Part shown: positions 1 through 8,861 of the stretch, one piece after another
Layout: every line of letters begins with the position of its first letter
Position numbering within the stretch: position 1 is the stretch's first letter
Assembly: GCF_007115095.1 (NCBI RefSeq)
Contig: NZ_SULH01000002.1
Span: 133,498 to 197,497 of the forward strand
Length of the DNA stretch: 64,000 nucleotides
Source: Levilactobacillus enshiensis
GTDB taxonomy: Bacteria > Bacillota > Bacilli > Lactobacillales > Lactobacillaceae
Direction of reading: 5' to 3'
Program-made: the position numbers and the translations under genes
The notes under the pieces: model-generated
The model's database searches: none
Seen by the model: the letters and a program-made list of their open reading frames with translations, nothing else
Told to the model about the DNA's origin: nothing

Positions 1-1300
1 CAGCCGGCAATTCGTTGATGACCGACACGTCCATTTCACCATATGCGGTAATGGCCAGTGTCCGGGGAATCGGCGTTGCCGTCATCGCCAGAACATCAGG
101 TTGCTGGCCCTTTTCACGTAAAGCCTGTCGCTGATTGACCCCGAATCGGTGCTGTTCATCGATCACGGCCAGTCCAAGATGATGATAGGCCACTTCCGGT
201 TGGATCAGTGCATGTGTCCCAATCAACAGGTTCACTTCACCGTTGGCGATTTGGGGCAAGAGTGTCTTTCTCGCCGCTGGCTTGGTTGCCCCGGTCAGCA
301 GTGCCACGTTGACCGGTAATCCAGCGAACAATTTCGCTAAATTATTGGCGTGTTGCTCCGCCAAAATTTCCGTGGGTGCCATTAATGCCGCCTGAGCGCC
401 CGCCGTAATTGCCGCGTACATGGCAATGGCTGCGACCACCGTTTTTCCACTCCCCACATCCCCTTGTAAAAGGCGATTCATGTGAATTGGCCGCTTCAAA
501 TCAAAGCAGATCTCATTGACCACGCGCTTCTGAGCGGTCGTTAATTCGTAAGGAAGTGAGTCAATGAAGGCCTTGAGTTGTGGTAAATCGTAGGCAAAGG
601 CTTGCCCGTGGAGCGTGTGATCCTGTTGCTTCACAATCTGTAATCGCAATTCGAAGACGTAAAACTCTTCAAATTTAGCCGTCCGGCGCGCCGCCTGGGC
701 TGCTGCATCGTTTGCCGGAAAATGCATGTCATGAATCATCTGGTGGCGATGCAACAGCCGATACTGTTCGCGCAAGGGTTCTGGAATCAGATCCACAATG
801 ACTGGCGCATAGAGATCATAGGCCTCCTGTACCAGCTTTTTAATGGTTGCCTGGCGAATTTCCTTGTTGGCCGGATAGATCGACCCCATCGCGTTGTCCG
901 CGCTAGCAAGAATCTTCATCCCCGCTAAACTTTGTCGTTTGGCATCATACCGCCCATAAACAACAATCTCGGCGCCAACCTCCAGTTGATCGCGCAACCA
1001 GGGTTGATTAAAGAAGGTCACCGGAATAATGGTGTGTTCGTCGAGTAACAGGCGAAAGTTCAACCGGTTCTTCTTACGCCCAAACCGGGTCAAAACCGGA
1101 GCCGCCGCAATCGTCCCTTTTAGCGTGACCTTCGCTTGGTCTGTCAGTTCTTCTGGGTCCTTGGCCTGTAAGTCTTCATAGCGAAAGGGAAAGTACGTTA
1201 GCAGGTCATTGACGTTGTGAATATCCAACTCACTTAATGCCTGTACCCGCTTAGGACCAACCCCCGTCAACAGTCCCACTGAGTCACTCAAACTAGCCAT
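1..1300 (-). CDS. recG: ATP-dependent DNA helicase RecG (partial, C-terminus outside window)
   Basis: RecG remodels stalled replication forks and branch-migrates Holliday junctions. The reading frame is open from an ATG at 1300 to the left edge, giving about 433 N-terminal residues of a family of roughly 680. It begins with a helix-hairpin-helix-like stretch (GVGPKRVQAL) and an OB wedge domain, then enters the helicase core with a Walker A motif (GDVGSGKT), a DEQH box and motif III-like TATPIPRT near the window edge. The start is set by GGAGG about 8 bases upstream. It lies downstream of the DAK2 gene, as in related lactobacilli. The truncation comes only from the window boundary. Confidence 0.96.
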   Translation of the reverse strand, partial: MASLSDSVGLLTGVGPKRVQALSELDIHNVNDLLTYFPFRYEDLQAKDPEELTDQAKVTLKGTIAAAPVLTRFGRKKNRLNFRLLLDEHTIIPVTFFNQPWLRDQLEVGAEIVVYGRYDAKRQSLAGMKILASADNAMGSIYPANKEIRQATIKKLVQEAYDLYAPVIVDLIPEPLREQYRLLHRHQMIHDMHFPANDAAAQAARRTAKFEEFYVFELRLQIVKQQDHTLHGQAFAYDLPQLKAFIDSLPYELTTAQKRVVNEICFDLKRPIHMNRLLQGDVGSGKTVVAAIAMYAAITAGAQAALMAPTEILAEQHANNLAKLFAGLPVNVALLTGATKPAARKTLLPQIANGEVNLLIGTHALIQPEVAYHHLGLAVIDEQHRFGVNQRQALREKGQQPDVLAMTATPIPRTLAITAYGEMDVSVINELPA

Positions 1301-1363
1301 CACGATCACCTCCTTCTCAAAATTTTAAATCGTTGCGGGTCGTCCCTATTTAACACAAGTGAA

Positions 1364-1393
1364 GGGGCATGAGACAAAATGTCCCACACCCCT
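1364..1393 (-). terminator. Hairpin between the DAK2 gene and recG
   Basis: The minus strand can form a 13-bp stem (including G-U pairs) around a TTTT loop, with GGGG and CCCC at the base. There is no clear T-run after it, so it may be a weak or factor-assisted terminator or an RNA-stabilising hairpin between the fakA-like gene and recG. Confidence 0.45.
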
Positions 1394-1471
1394 CCGTGTT
1401 GCCGTTATCACCCGCAATGGTCTGTCAGTAGCGAAAACGCTATTCATCAGTCCATGCCTTAGGCAAATCGA

Positions 1472-3163
1472 CTATTCAACCGAAATCAGGAATGGGTAAA
1501 CCGGTTGGTCCCCTTCGTGAACTTCCGTTTCTAATTCATCATCTAGTGCCAAAATGGCTTGTTGCAACTGATCGGCAACTTCAGCCGTCGTGTCGGCACC
1601 ATAAATAATCGTCACAATTTCACTTTCATCATCGAGCATGGCCTTCACCATCTCAACGGCCGTCTTCAACAGGTCGGCATCGGTCACTTTGATCGTCCCA
1701 TCGACGATTCCCATGAAGTTTCCTTCCTTAATGTCAAAGCCGTCCAACTGCGTGTCACGAATAGCATGGGTAACTTGACCACTCTTAACGGCAGCCAAGT
1801 TATCTTCCATGGCAGCCTGATTGTCAGCGAGTTCAGCATCCGGGTTATACCCGAGCATGGCCGTCATCCCTTGGGAGACCGTCGTGGAATGCACGATTAC
1901 GGCTGGTATGTCAGCCACCTTGGCGGCTTGCTCAGCAGCTAAGAAGATATTCTTGTTGTTCGGTAAGACAATGGCGCGCTTAGCTTGACTCTGGTTGATG
2001 GCATCCACAATATCTTGCGTACTTGGATTCATGGTTTGACCACCGTTGACCACGTACGTCACACCCAGACTCTTAAAGAGCGTGGCTAAACCATCACCAG
2101 CAGCAATCGCAATAATTGCCGTATCGGCTGGTTCTTCGGCGGTTGCCACGGCTCCTGCATCCGCAGTAGCCTCTTCATCATGTTCCATGATGGTTTCTTG
2201 TTGCATCCGCATGTTGTCGACCTTAACCTTCGCCAAGTCACCAAATTCTTGACCCCAAGCGATCACTTTTCCAGGATGTTCCGTGTGGACGTGAACCTTG
2301 ACGATCTCTTCATCATTGACCACGAGCAAGGAATCCCCGAGACCGGCCAAATACTTATAGAAAGTATCGTAGTCAAACTCGTGTTGGATCTGCTTGCCAC
2401 GACCGATTCGGACCATGATTTCAGTACAGTAACCGTACTTGATACTGTCTGGATCCAACTTACCTTGCACACTTTGGTGGTGCGCAGCGTCGATCATTTC
2501 GTCCATTTCAGCATCGTCAGGCTTGTAGTCGCCCTCTTCGGCAACCCGACCATTTAGGGAGTCATTGAAAGATTCCAGCACAAAGGTCAATCCTTGGCCA
2601 CCGGAATCGACGACCCCAACCTGTTTCAAAACAGGTAAGAGGTCTGGTGTCGTTGCCAGAGCAGCCTTGGCTGCTTCGTAAACGGCATCCATGACGACCA
2701 AAACATCATCGGACTTCTTAGCCGCATTTAAACCGGCCTGAGCACCTTCACGAACGACAGTGAGGATAGTTCCTTCAGTGGGCTTCATAACGGCCTTATA
2801 GGCGGTCTCAGCACCAGCAGCGAAGCCATCGGCCAAATCTTGGGCAGTCAGTGTGTCCTTAGCCGCTAACTTTTTGGAGAAGCCCCGGAAGATTTGGGAT
2901 AGAATCACCCCAGAATTTCCCCGAGCTCCCATCAGTAAGCCCTTAGCCAAAGCAGTTGCCAGCGTCCCTACGGCAGTGCTATCAGCATCCCGTTCGTACT
3001 TGGCCCCACTTTGAAGTGACAGGCTCATGTTGGTCCCCGTGTCCCCATCTGGTACCGGGAACACATTCAATGAGTTAATAAAATCAGCATTTTGGTTTAG
3101 CTTTTGCGAGGCGGCTTGGACCATCTTACCAAACTCAAGATTAGTAATTTCTGTTACTTTCAA
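1472..3163 (-). CDS. fakA: DAK2 domain fusion protein YloV (FakA-like fatty acid kinase)
   Basis: 563 aa. The N-terminal DAK2 (dihydroxyacetone kinase L-type) domain carries the nucleotide/Mg motif PVPDGDTGTN at about residues 36-45 and GARGNSGVILSQ at about 79-90. The rest matches the YloV/FakA layout of a middle domain and a C-terminal domain ending near the stop. FakA phosphorylates fatty acids bound to a FakB (DegV-family) partner for phospholipid synthesis; no FakB gene is in the window. The start is a TTG preceded by GGAGG at 8 bases. It follows asp23 by about 32 bp and is probably cotranscribed with it. The assignment to FakA rather than a generic DAK2 protein rests on overall architecture. 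Confidence 0.9.
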   Translation of the reverse strand: MKVTEITNLEFGKMVQAASQKLNQNADFINSLNVFPVPDGDTGTNMSLSLQSGAKYERDADSTAVGTLATALAKGLLMGARGNSGVILSQIFRGFSKKLAAKDTLTAQDLADGFAAGAETAYKAVMKPTEGTILTVVREGAQAGLNAAKKSDDVLVVMDAVYEAAKAALATTPDLLPVLKQVGVVDSGGQGLTFVLESFNDSLNGRVAEEGDYKPDDAEMDEMIDAAHHQSVQGKLDPDSIKYGYCTEIMVRIGRGKQIQHEFDYDTFYKYLAGLGDSLLVVNDEEIVKVHVHTEHPGKVIAWGQEFGDLAKVKVDNMRMQQETIMEHDEEATADAGAVATAEEPADTAIIAIAAGDGLATLFKSLGVTYVVNGGQTMNPSTQDIVDAINQSQAKRAIVLPNNKNIFLAAEQAAKVADIPAVIVHSTTVSQGMTAMLGYNPDAELADNQAAMEDNLAAVKSGQVTHAIRDTQLDGFDIKEGNFMGIVDGTIKVTDADLLKTAVEMVKAMLDDESEIVTIIYGADTTAEVADQLQQAILALDDELETEVHEGDQPVYPFLISVE

Positions 3164-3195
3164 CTAAGTATCCTCCTTGATTTCAGTACGTCTGG

Positions 3196-3558
3196 CTAAT
3201 CAGCCAACACCCGCACCCCTTGAACAATGACGTTAACGGAGTTAGCAGTAACTCCCAACATTGTTTCTAGGTTATATTTGACTTTAGATTGAACGTTACG
3301 TGAGACTTCGGAAATCTTGGTTCCGTAACTAACGATCACGTAAACGTCGATAGCAACCCCATTTTCCTCTTGGCGAACAACGACACCGCGCGCATAGTTC
3401 TCACGCCGTAAAATATCATTAACGTTGTCGCGAATCTGATTCTTGCTTGCCATGCCCACGACACCATAATTATCAGTCGCGGCACCCCCAACTACGGTCG
3501 CAATCACTTCATTGGTAATATCAATTGTTCCGTACTGAGTCTTAATCTTTACGGCCAT
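3196..3558 (-). CDS. Asp23/Gls24 family envelope stress response protein
   Basis: 120 aa, starting MAVKIKTQYG. A longer open frame runs upstream to 3711, but the ATG at 3558 has AAGGAGG just before it and the extension has no family resemblance, so the shorter start is correct. The protein has the compact alternating strand pattern of Asp23/YloU, including the conserved VIATVVGGAATDNYGVVGMA stretch. Asp23 proteins associate with the cell envelope and the alkaline stress response; YloU next to YloV is the standard Firmicutes arrangement. A second paralogue lies at 28368-28808. Confidence 0.93.
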   Translation of the reverse strand: MAVKIKTQYGTIDITNEVIATVVGGAATDNYGVVGMASKNQIRDNVNDILRRENYARGVVVRQEENGVAIDVYVIVSYGTKISEVSRNVQSKVKYNLETMLGVTANSVNVIVQGVRVLAD

Positions 3559-3698
3559 GGAAATAGCCTCCTTATCTGGAAATAGAATCTTAACAGAAAT
3601 TAATCTTACCACAACCAACGCCAAAATAGAAATAGGAACTCCCAAATGCACGTCATGACGGTAAATGAGTGTCAAGTAAATTTCCTTGAAAGAAAACA

Positions 3699-3727
3699 TT
3701 GCGTTCCGCAAAAGAGTATGGTAAATT
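3699..3727 (+). promoter_or_regulatory. Putative sigma-A promoter of rpmB
   Basis: TTGCGT (3699-3704), a 17-bp spacer and TAAATT (3722-3727), about 60 bp upstream of rpmB. The match is reasonable but imperfect. Confidence 0.5.
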
Positions 3728-3790
3728 AGTCAGGTGAGTAAAAAGCACTGCTTTTTAAAAGTAATGAATCCATAAAGGAGGGTTTACGCC

Positions 3791-3976
3791 ATGGCAAAGG
3801 ATTTTCTCAACGGTAAGCGGACTCGCTTCGGTAACAAGCGTTCCCACGCTTTGAATTCAAGTCGTCGCGCTTGGAAGCCGAACTTACAAAAGGTTCGCAT
3901 CTTGGTGGACGGTAAGCCGAAAAAGGTCTGGATTTCGGCTCGGACTTTGAAATCAGGTAAAGTAACCCGCGTCTAG
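3791..3976 (+). CDS. rpmB: 50S ribosomal protein L28
   Basis: 61 aa, the usual length of L28, with the conserved [15 protein letters not shown] start and the basic [22 protein letters not shown]-terminal half. L28 is a late-assembling large-subunit protein. A strong AAAGGAGGG site lies 8 bases before the ATG. The gene is divergent from asp23, which is the common Firmicutes arrangement, and is followed directly by a strong intrinsic terminator, so it is monocistronic. Confidence 0.98.
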   Translation: MAKDFLNGKRTRFGNKRSHALNSSRRAWKPNLQKVRILVDGKPKKVWISARTLKSGKVTRV

Positions 3977-3993
3977 TTAACGACACGGTTATA

Positions 3994-4035
3994 AAAGGAA
4001 AGCACAGCCAGTTTACTGGTTTGTGCCTTTTTTTT
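3994..4035 (+). terminator. rpmB intrinsic terminator
   Basis: A stem built around CCAGT/ACTGG with CACA/TGTG outside it, followed by eight T residues. It starts 18 bp after the rpmB stop. Confidence 0.85.
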
Positions 4036-4441
4036 ACCCTTTTTTCGTCCCAGTCAGCTAAAAACCGTTCTGCTCAAACTAACGTGAACCCCTGATGATC
4101 AACACTTAGTTAGTTGAAAGCCCCCCTTCGTTCTTAACGACGACATCAATTTGTCAGTCAAAAAAGCAATGACGCTTGCTTCAATTAGCAACGATACCGA
4201 AACATTCCAAATCTGGTCACCAAATATCGTCTACCTCACCAAAAATGATTTCCAAAATTGGCCAGATAGTTTTTGGCCTGCTTCTCTCAGCCAAGAAAAA
4301 ATATACGACCGTTATCTTCCCGATACCTATTTACGTCCATTCCCCTGTTATTCACCACCTAGTCCAAAGGTTGAAAATTCTCGGGCAAGTGTGAACACAA
4401 CTTGCAGTCTCGAAAGAACCACGTCTAAAAGCTAGCCAACC
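4036..4441. other. Intergenic stretch without a convincing gene
   Basis: Two overlapping plus-strand frames (4151-4435 and 4176-4394) stay open, but neither has a good ribosome binding site or a recognisable product, and both run into a repeat remnant at 4389-4436. The second frame has a hydrophobic segment (GQIVFGLLLSAKKK) and could be the debris of a membrane protein. I do not call a gene here. Confidence 0.4.
4389..4436 (-). repeat. Degenerate fragment of the dispersed intergenic repeat
   Basis: The plus strand contains GTGTGAACACAACTTG followed by a TCTCGAAAG block and AGCTAGCC. By eye this lines up at about 70% with GGTGCGAACACAACTTGAAG and the following bases in the copy at 63747-64000, in the same orientation. 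Only the third-hairpin part of the element remains. Confidence 0.45.
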
Positions 4442-4481
4442 TAAAAAGGATCTGAGACAAAAAGTCTCAGATCCTTTTTAG
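4442..4481. terminator. Bidirectional intrinsic terminator between rpmB and thiN
   Basis: Perfect palindromic stem GGATCTGAGAC / GTCTCAGATCC with A-run and T-run on its two sides. It can stop both the plus-strand transcript and the long thiN-side minus-strand operon, which ends 25 bp away. Confidence 0.88.
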
Positions 4482-4505
4482 GTGATCTATTCCGACATCG
4501 TTAAC

Positions 4506-5180
4506 TTATTCGTGCCGCGCTTCATAGGTATCTTTACTCTGAATAACACAGAGCAACCCCGTATCGAAGCGAAATTCACCAGATTCACCAACAAACTCAT
4601 TGCTGGCAAAGGAGATGGGGTACGGAATCGGTTCGTCATGTAACGTATATTTTTCGTTGATCAGGGTCAAATGGTCGATGGGCGTCAGTGGAACAAAGGC
4701 CAAATAGTTTTTATCTGGTTCCTTTTGGACCGTATAGTGCCCCGGCAAATAAAACGTAATCGTATTTTGCTTATCAATCAGCCGAATTCGACTCGCATAC
4801 CGCTTGTATTGGGGATCCAGCACCAAAAATAAATTGGCGAGGAAGTGATCCAGTCGGCCACCGGTAGCCCCGTAAATATCCACGTGTTCAGCGCCATAGT
4901 CGGTCAGTGCAACCTTAACAGCTAACTGAGTGTCGGTAAAGTCTTGGTCAGACTTCGAGCGAATGTCCTTCACGTTACGTCTTACTCGCTGCAATTCCGT
5001 TGGCTGCAGGGAATCAAAGTCCCCAACCGCAGCCACTGGTTGAATATTGTGATCGATCAGCCGTAATGTCCCCCGATCAACGCCAATCCAGGGGCCAACG
5101 ATTTCCTTGCCGACGAGTTCTTCCGGCCAATTAGCCTTCGGACCGCCCACTAATAGATTAAACGTTCCGCCCCGTGGCAT
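4506..5180 (-). CDS. thiN: Thiamine pyrophosphokinase
   Basis: 224 aa. It transfers pyrophosphate from ATP to thiamine to give thiamine diphosphate, the cofactor of phosphoketolase and transketolase. It contains NLLVGGP near the start, GDFDS (about residue 53) and the conserved YGATGGRLDH block that forms part of the active site; the C-terminal half is the beta-rich thiamine-binding domain. The start ATG overlaps the rpe stop as TAATG, indicating translational coupling. It is the last gene of the gmk...rsgA-rpe-thiN run, as in other lactobacilli. Confidence 0.95.
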   Translation of the reverse strand: MPRGGTFNLLVGGPKANWPEELVGKEIVGPWIGVDRGTLRLIDHNIQPVAAVGDFDSLQPTELQRVRRNVKDIRSKSDQDFTDTQLAVKVALTDYGAEHVDIYGATGGRLDHFLANLFLVLDPQYKRYASRIRLIDKQNTITFYLPGHYTVQKEPDKNYLAFVPLTPIDHLTLINEKYTLHDEPIPYPISFASNEFVGESGEFRFDTGLLCVIQSKDTYEARHE

Positions 5181-5833
5181 TACTTAGTAGCTTCCTTTAA
5201 CGCGTTGATGCGGGCTACTGGATCGTCTGAATTGAAGACGTATGATCCAGCAACGGCGACGGTAGCACCGGCGTTAGCACATTCGACAACAGTTTCATTG
5301 TTGACCCCACCATCGACTTCGATGTCAAAGGTGTAGCCTTTTTCCTTCTTGATAGCGTCCAGTTCAGCAATCTTAGCAACTGTGCTGTGCAAGAACTTTT
5401 GACCACCGAAACCAGGGTTAACGGTCATGACTAAGACTTGACCAACCATGTCTAAGACGGGCAAAATAGCGGAAACCGGCGTCCCTGGGTTGATGACAAC
5501 TTCTGGCGTTGCGCCAGCGTTTTGAATCATCTGTAAGGCCCGGTGAATGTGGGGTGTTGCTTCGACGTGGACACCAATGATGTCAGCACCAGCCTTGGCG
5601 AAGTCTTCAACGTAACGTTCTGGGTTTTGAACCATCATGTGGACGTCTAAGACCATCTTCGTAACGGGACGTAGAGCCTTAACGACCCCAGGGCCAAATG
5701 ACAATGCTGGAACGAAGGCGCCGTCCATGATGTCGATGTGTAAGACCTCGGCACCACCCTTGTCGACCTTTTCAACGTCTGGTTGTAAATTGATGTAATC
5801 CGCACTTAAAATTGAAGGCGCTACTTTAATCAT
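5180..5833 (-). CDS. rpe: Ribulose-phosphate 3-epimerase
   Basis: 217 aa TIM barrel that interconverts D-ribulose 5-phosphate and D-xylulose 5-phosphate in the pentose phosphate/phosphoketolase route. Visible family signatures: APSILSADY, the metal/catalytic block LHIDIMDGAFVP, LDVHMMV, TVNPGFGGQKF and VDGGVN. The length is normal. It starts 12 bp after rsgA and is coupled to thiN through a TAATG overlap. In heterofermentative lactobacilli it supplies xylulose 5-phosphate to phosphoketolase. Confidence 0.98.
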   Translation of the reverse strand: MIKVAPSILSADYINLQPDVEKVDKGGAEVLHIDIMDGAFVPALSFGPGVVKALRPVTKMVLDVHMMVQNPERYVEDFAKAGADIIGVHVEATPHIHRALQMIQNAGATPEVVINPGTPVSAILPVLDMVGQVLVMTVNPGFGGQKFLHSTVAKIAELDAIKKEKGYTFDIEVDGGVNNETVVECANAGATVAVAGSYVFNSDDPVARINALKEATK

Positions 5834-5845
5834 AAAATCTATTCC

Positions 5846-6742
5846 TCATTTCTTTTTGTTATAAACTGGTTTTTGGTTCTTTAACAACGTGACTAACTGC
5901 AAATAATTGTCGTAACGACTCTGCATAATCTGTCCGTCGGCTAAACTGGTTTTAACGGCGCATCCCGGCTCGTTGATGTGCACACACCCCCGGAAGCGGC
6001 AATCGGGTGCCAACCGGGCAAACTCGGGAAAGTATTGGGCGAGTTCACGATAATCAATGGTCAGCGTATCGTACGACGAGAATCCCGGCGTATCCGCCAC
6101 TAGGCCACCCGCAATCGGCATCAAACTCACCTTACGTGTCGTGTGCCGACCACGGTTTAACGCCGTTGAAATTTCGCCGGTCGCCAGCTCAAGGTCGGGC
6201 GCGATGTGATTTAACAGGGTCGATTTCCCGGCCCCAGTCTGTCCCATGATCACCGTTTCCTTGTCGGCCAGCGTCTCACGCAATTGCGCTAATCCTGGTT
6301 CAGCAAATGGTTCACGCGTCAGCACAACCGGATAGCCAACCTGACGGTACCCCGCCGCTAACGTCTCAAACGCTTGATATCGGTCGTCAGAAATCAAATC
6401 GGTCTTGGTAAAGTAGATGACCGGTGCGATGTGGCTGATCTCAAGCGCAATCAACTGGCGATCCAGCAGGTTCGTCGAAAACTCTGGCGCCGCCACCGCC
6501 GTGACCACGATTCCCTGATCAATGTTAGCAACCGGGGGCCGGGTCAATGCGTTGTCTCGTGGTTGAATCTCTAAGATATACCCCTCTTTGGGTGATGAAC
6601 TCTCAAAGGTTACCCGGTCCCCGACAAGTGGCGTAATTCGCCGCTTACGGAAATTGCCCCGGGCACGGGTTCGGTACATTTCACCGTCGCTAAAAACGTC
6701 ATAGAAACCGCTTAACGACTGACGAATCTGTCCCTCTGACAT
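5846..6742 (-). CDS. rsgA: Ribosome small subunit-dependent GTPase A
   Basis: 298 aa circularly permuted GTPase (YloQ/YjeQ) that acts in late 30S maturation. Order: N-terminal OB fold, G4 motif TKTD at about 112-115 ahead of the P-loop GQTGAGKST at about 167-175, G3 motif DTPG at about 217-220, then a C-terminal zinc-binding segment with CRFRGCVHINEPGC. The permutation is diagnostic. GGAGG precedes the ATG. A strong terminator separates it from prkC upstream, so it may also have its own promoter there, although no convincing one was found in the short gap. Confidence 0.97.
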   Translation of the reverse strand: MSEGQIRQSLSGFYDVFSDGEMYRTRARGNFRKRRITPLVGDRVTFESSSPKEGYILEIQPRDNALTRPPVANIDQGIVVTAVAAPEFSTNLLDRQLIALEISHIAPVIYFTKTDLISDDRYQAFETLAAGYRQVGYPVVLTREPFAEPGLAQLRETLADKETVIMGQTGAGKSTLLNHIAPDLELATGEISTALNRGRHTTRKVSLMPIAGGLVADTPGFSSYDTLTIDYRELAQYFPEFARLAPDCRFRGCVHINEPGCAVKTSLADGQIMQSRYDNYLQLVTLLKNQKPVYNKKK

Positions 6743-6767
6743 GCAGCACCTCCTTTATCATTTTAAC

Positions 6768-6810
6768 AAAAAAAGCTCAGTCCTCTTTTATTATAAAAGA
6801 ACTGAGCTCT
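6768..6810 (-). terminator. Intrinsic terminator after prkC
   Basis: On the minus strand GAGCTCAGT pairs with ACTGAGC around an A/T-rich loop and is followed by seven T. It separates the stp-prkC pair from rsgA-rpe-thiN. Confidence 0.85.
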
Positions 6811-6827
6811 AAATGCAGGCTTTTTCA

Positions 6828-8861
6828 TTAATTTTTCGTCACGTGATTATCTGAAGCAATGACATGCCCGTCACGAACGACTTTGTAGGCCCCGGATTTC
6901 CCGGATGCGACCGTAAATGGCAACGTTACGGTCGTCTCCGCCGTAATCGTCATTTGTTTGTATATCGTACTTAAACTGTGGTCCTGATCGCGCAGATAGA
7001 TTTGAACCAGATTGGAGGCCGAGCTACTACTGCTACTACTATCGCTGTCGTCATCGGCCGCATCGGTCGACGAGCTGTCCGCACTGCTATCATCAAATGG
7101 GATCTTTACGCTCACACTAAACTGATCGACGCTCGAGCTACTTTCACTCTCCGCGCCACGAGACAACGTCAGCGTCACCTCGTCACCCTCTTGAACGACC
7201 GCGCCTTCACCCGGCGACTGCCGGATCACGTGGCCCTTTTCGACATCACTTGAATAGGCGTATTGAAAGGCCAGGTTCAAGTTGTGATTCGACGCATAGC
7301 TCTGAGCTTGCGCCTTAGTCTTGTCTGTCAGGTCCGCTAAGGTCACGGTCTCGGAACCAGTCGAGACGGTAAAGGTCACATCCGTATCTGCTGGAACGAC
7401 ACTTTGGCCGGCCTCAATGCTCTGCTGCATGATCTTGCCAGCAGGTACACTGGTTGAGTGGACCGACTCGCGATGTACGGTGAACCCCATCGCTTGAAGC
7501 TTAGCCGCCGTACTAGCATAGGAATCACCCTGGTAATCCGCTAATTGATAACGTTTTGGCCCGGTGCTGACCCATAAGTCGACATCACTTTCCTGTTTGA
7601 GTTGCGTGCCCGAACGAGGTTCGGTCCGCACAACACGGCCCACTTTGACCTTGGCACTCGCCGTTTTATGAACGGTTCCCGCCGTTAAATGGGCCGCAAC
7701 GAGTTCAGTCTTGGCGGTCGCTTCCTTCTTACCAATGACGTCAGGCACACTGGTCATCCGCGGGCGAAAGAGGGCCATCCCAATCACGATACCCGCAATC
7801 AGTAAGACGATGACCAGCCCGGCCATCAGAAACTTACGTCGTCGCGGATGTCGCGTCTTCTTGCGGCCCTTCTTGGGAGCTACGGATTCTTCAGTTGCCT
7901 TTTTGGTTGGCTTCGTCTCGGCTTTTGCCGGCATGGTCTCGCTAAGGGGGAGTGCTGAAGACAGTGCCCCGCTCAGCGGTAAGACCTTCGTCTCACCATC
8001 GTCACCACTAGTCGGGGTAAATTTCAATTCACCCGCCCGTTTCGGCGACAACGAGGTCTTCAGGTCTTCAGCCATACTCGCTGCATCTGTGTACCGGTCC
8101 TCAGGGCGCTTAGAAGTTGCCTTTAAGACCACATTTTCCAAGGCCTGTGGAATTCGTGGGTCAATTTCTCTGACCGATGGAATTTCCGATTGGAAGTGCT
8201 TCAACGCAATGGAGACCGCCGTTTCCCCCTCAAAGGGGACCGTTCCCGTTAACATTTCGTACAGAATAATTCCCAGTGAATAGATATCTGACTGCTTGGT
8301 TGCCATCCCCCCACGTGCTTGTTCTGGCGACAGATAGTGCACGGACCCCAAAACCGTGTTCGTCTGCGTCAGGCTGTGTTCGGATAAAGCAACCGCGATC
8401 CCAAAGTCGGTGATCTTAGCCACGCGATTTTGATCGATCAAAATATTTTGGGGCTTTAAGTCCCGGTGAATAATGTTATGTTCGTGCGCCGTCTGCACGG
8501 CACCCAAAATCTGTTCCATGATTTGAATGACTTCCTGATAGGCAATCGGGAAGTGATCCTTGATGTACGCCTTCAGGTCGGTTCCTTCGACGTACTCCAT
8601 AACGAGATACTGCATCCCATTTTCTTCACCGACATCGTAGACTTGCACGATATTTTGGTGAACTAATTCGGTCGCCGCTAACGCCTCACGCTGAAAACGC
8701 CGAATCGTACTGGGATCGTCCCGTAGATCAAGCCGCAATAATTTTACGGAAACATCACGGTCCAAGATCAAGTCATGAGCTAGATAAACGTTGGCCATTC
8801 CCCCCTCGCCCAGCGCGCGGATGATGCGATAACGGCCATTTAAAGTATAACCCGTTCGCAT
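6828..8861 (-). CDS. prkC: Stk1/PrkC family Ser/Thr protein kinase with PASTA domains
   Basis: 677 aa membrane kinase that senses muropeptides or lipid II and controls cell-wall growth. The kinase domain (about 1-270) has the glycine loop GEGGMANVY (18-26), Lys40, HRDLKPQN (132-139) and DFG (152-154). A basic juxtamembrane stretch leads to one membrane helix (about 344-366), then three extracellular PASTA domains (about 370-575). The C-terminus is unusual: a Ser/Asp-rich linker followed by an extra roughly 60-residue beta-rich tail. The start ATG overlaps the stp stop as TAATG, so the kinase and phosphatase are coupled. Confidence 0.97.
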   Translation of the reverse strand: MRTGYTLNGRYRIIRALGEGGMANVYLAHDLILDRDVSVKLLRLDLRDDPSTIRRFQREALAATELVHQNIVQVYDVGEENGMQYLVMEYVEGTDLKAYIKDHFPIAYQEVIQIMEQILGAVQTAHEHNIIHRDLKPQNILIDQNRVAKITDFGIAVALSEHSLTQTNTVLGSVHYLSPEQARGGMATKQSDIYSLGIILYEMLTGTVPFEGETAVSIALKHFQSEIPSVREIDPRIPQALENVVLKATSKRPEDRYTDAASMAEDLKTSLSPKRAGELKFTPTSGDDGETKVLPLSGALSSALPLSETMPAKAETKPTKKATEESVAPKKGRKKTRHPRRRKFLMAGLVIVLLIAGIVIGMALFRPRMTSVPDVIGKKEATAKTELVAAHLTAGTVHKTASAKVKVGRVVRTEPRSGTQLKQESDVDLWVSTGPKRYQLADYQGDSYASTAAKLQAMGFTVHRESVHSTSVPAGKIMQQSIEAGQSVVPADTDVTFTVSTGSETVTLADLTDKTKAQAQSYASNHNLNLAFQYAYSSDVEKGHVIRQSPGEGAVVQEGDEVTLTLSRGAESESSSSVDQFSVSVKIPFDDSSADSSSTDAADDDSDSSSSSSSASNLVQIYLRDQDHSLSTIYKQMTITAETTVTLPFTVASGKSGAYKVVRDGHVIASDNHVTKN

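Noticed and set aside
3559..3711. 51-residue N-terminal extension of the Asp23 protein
   Set aside because: AAGGAGG lies directly before the internal ATG at 3558, where the family's N-terminus begins.
4151..4435. Two overlapping plus-strand frames between rpmB and thiN
   Set aside because: No ribosome binding site, no family resemblance, and both run into a repeat remnant ahead of a terminator.
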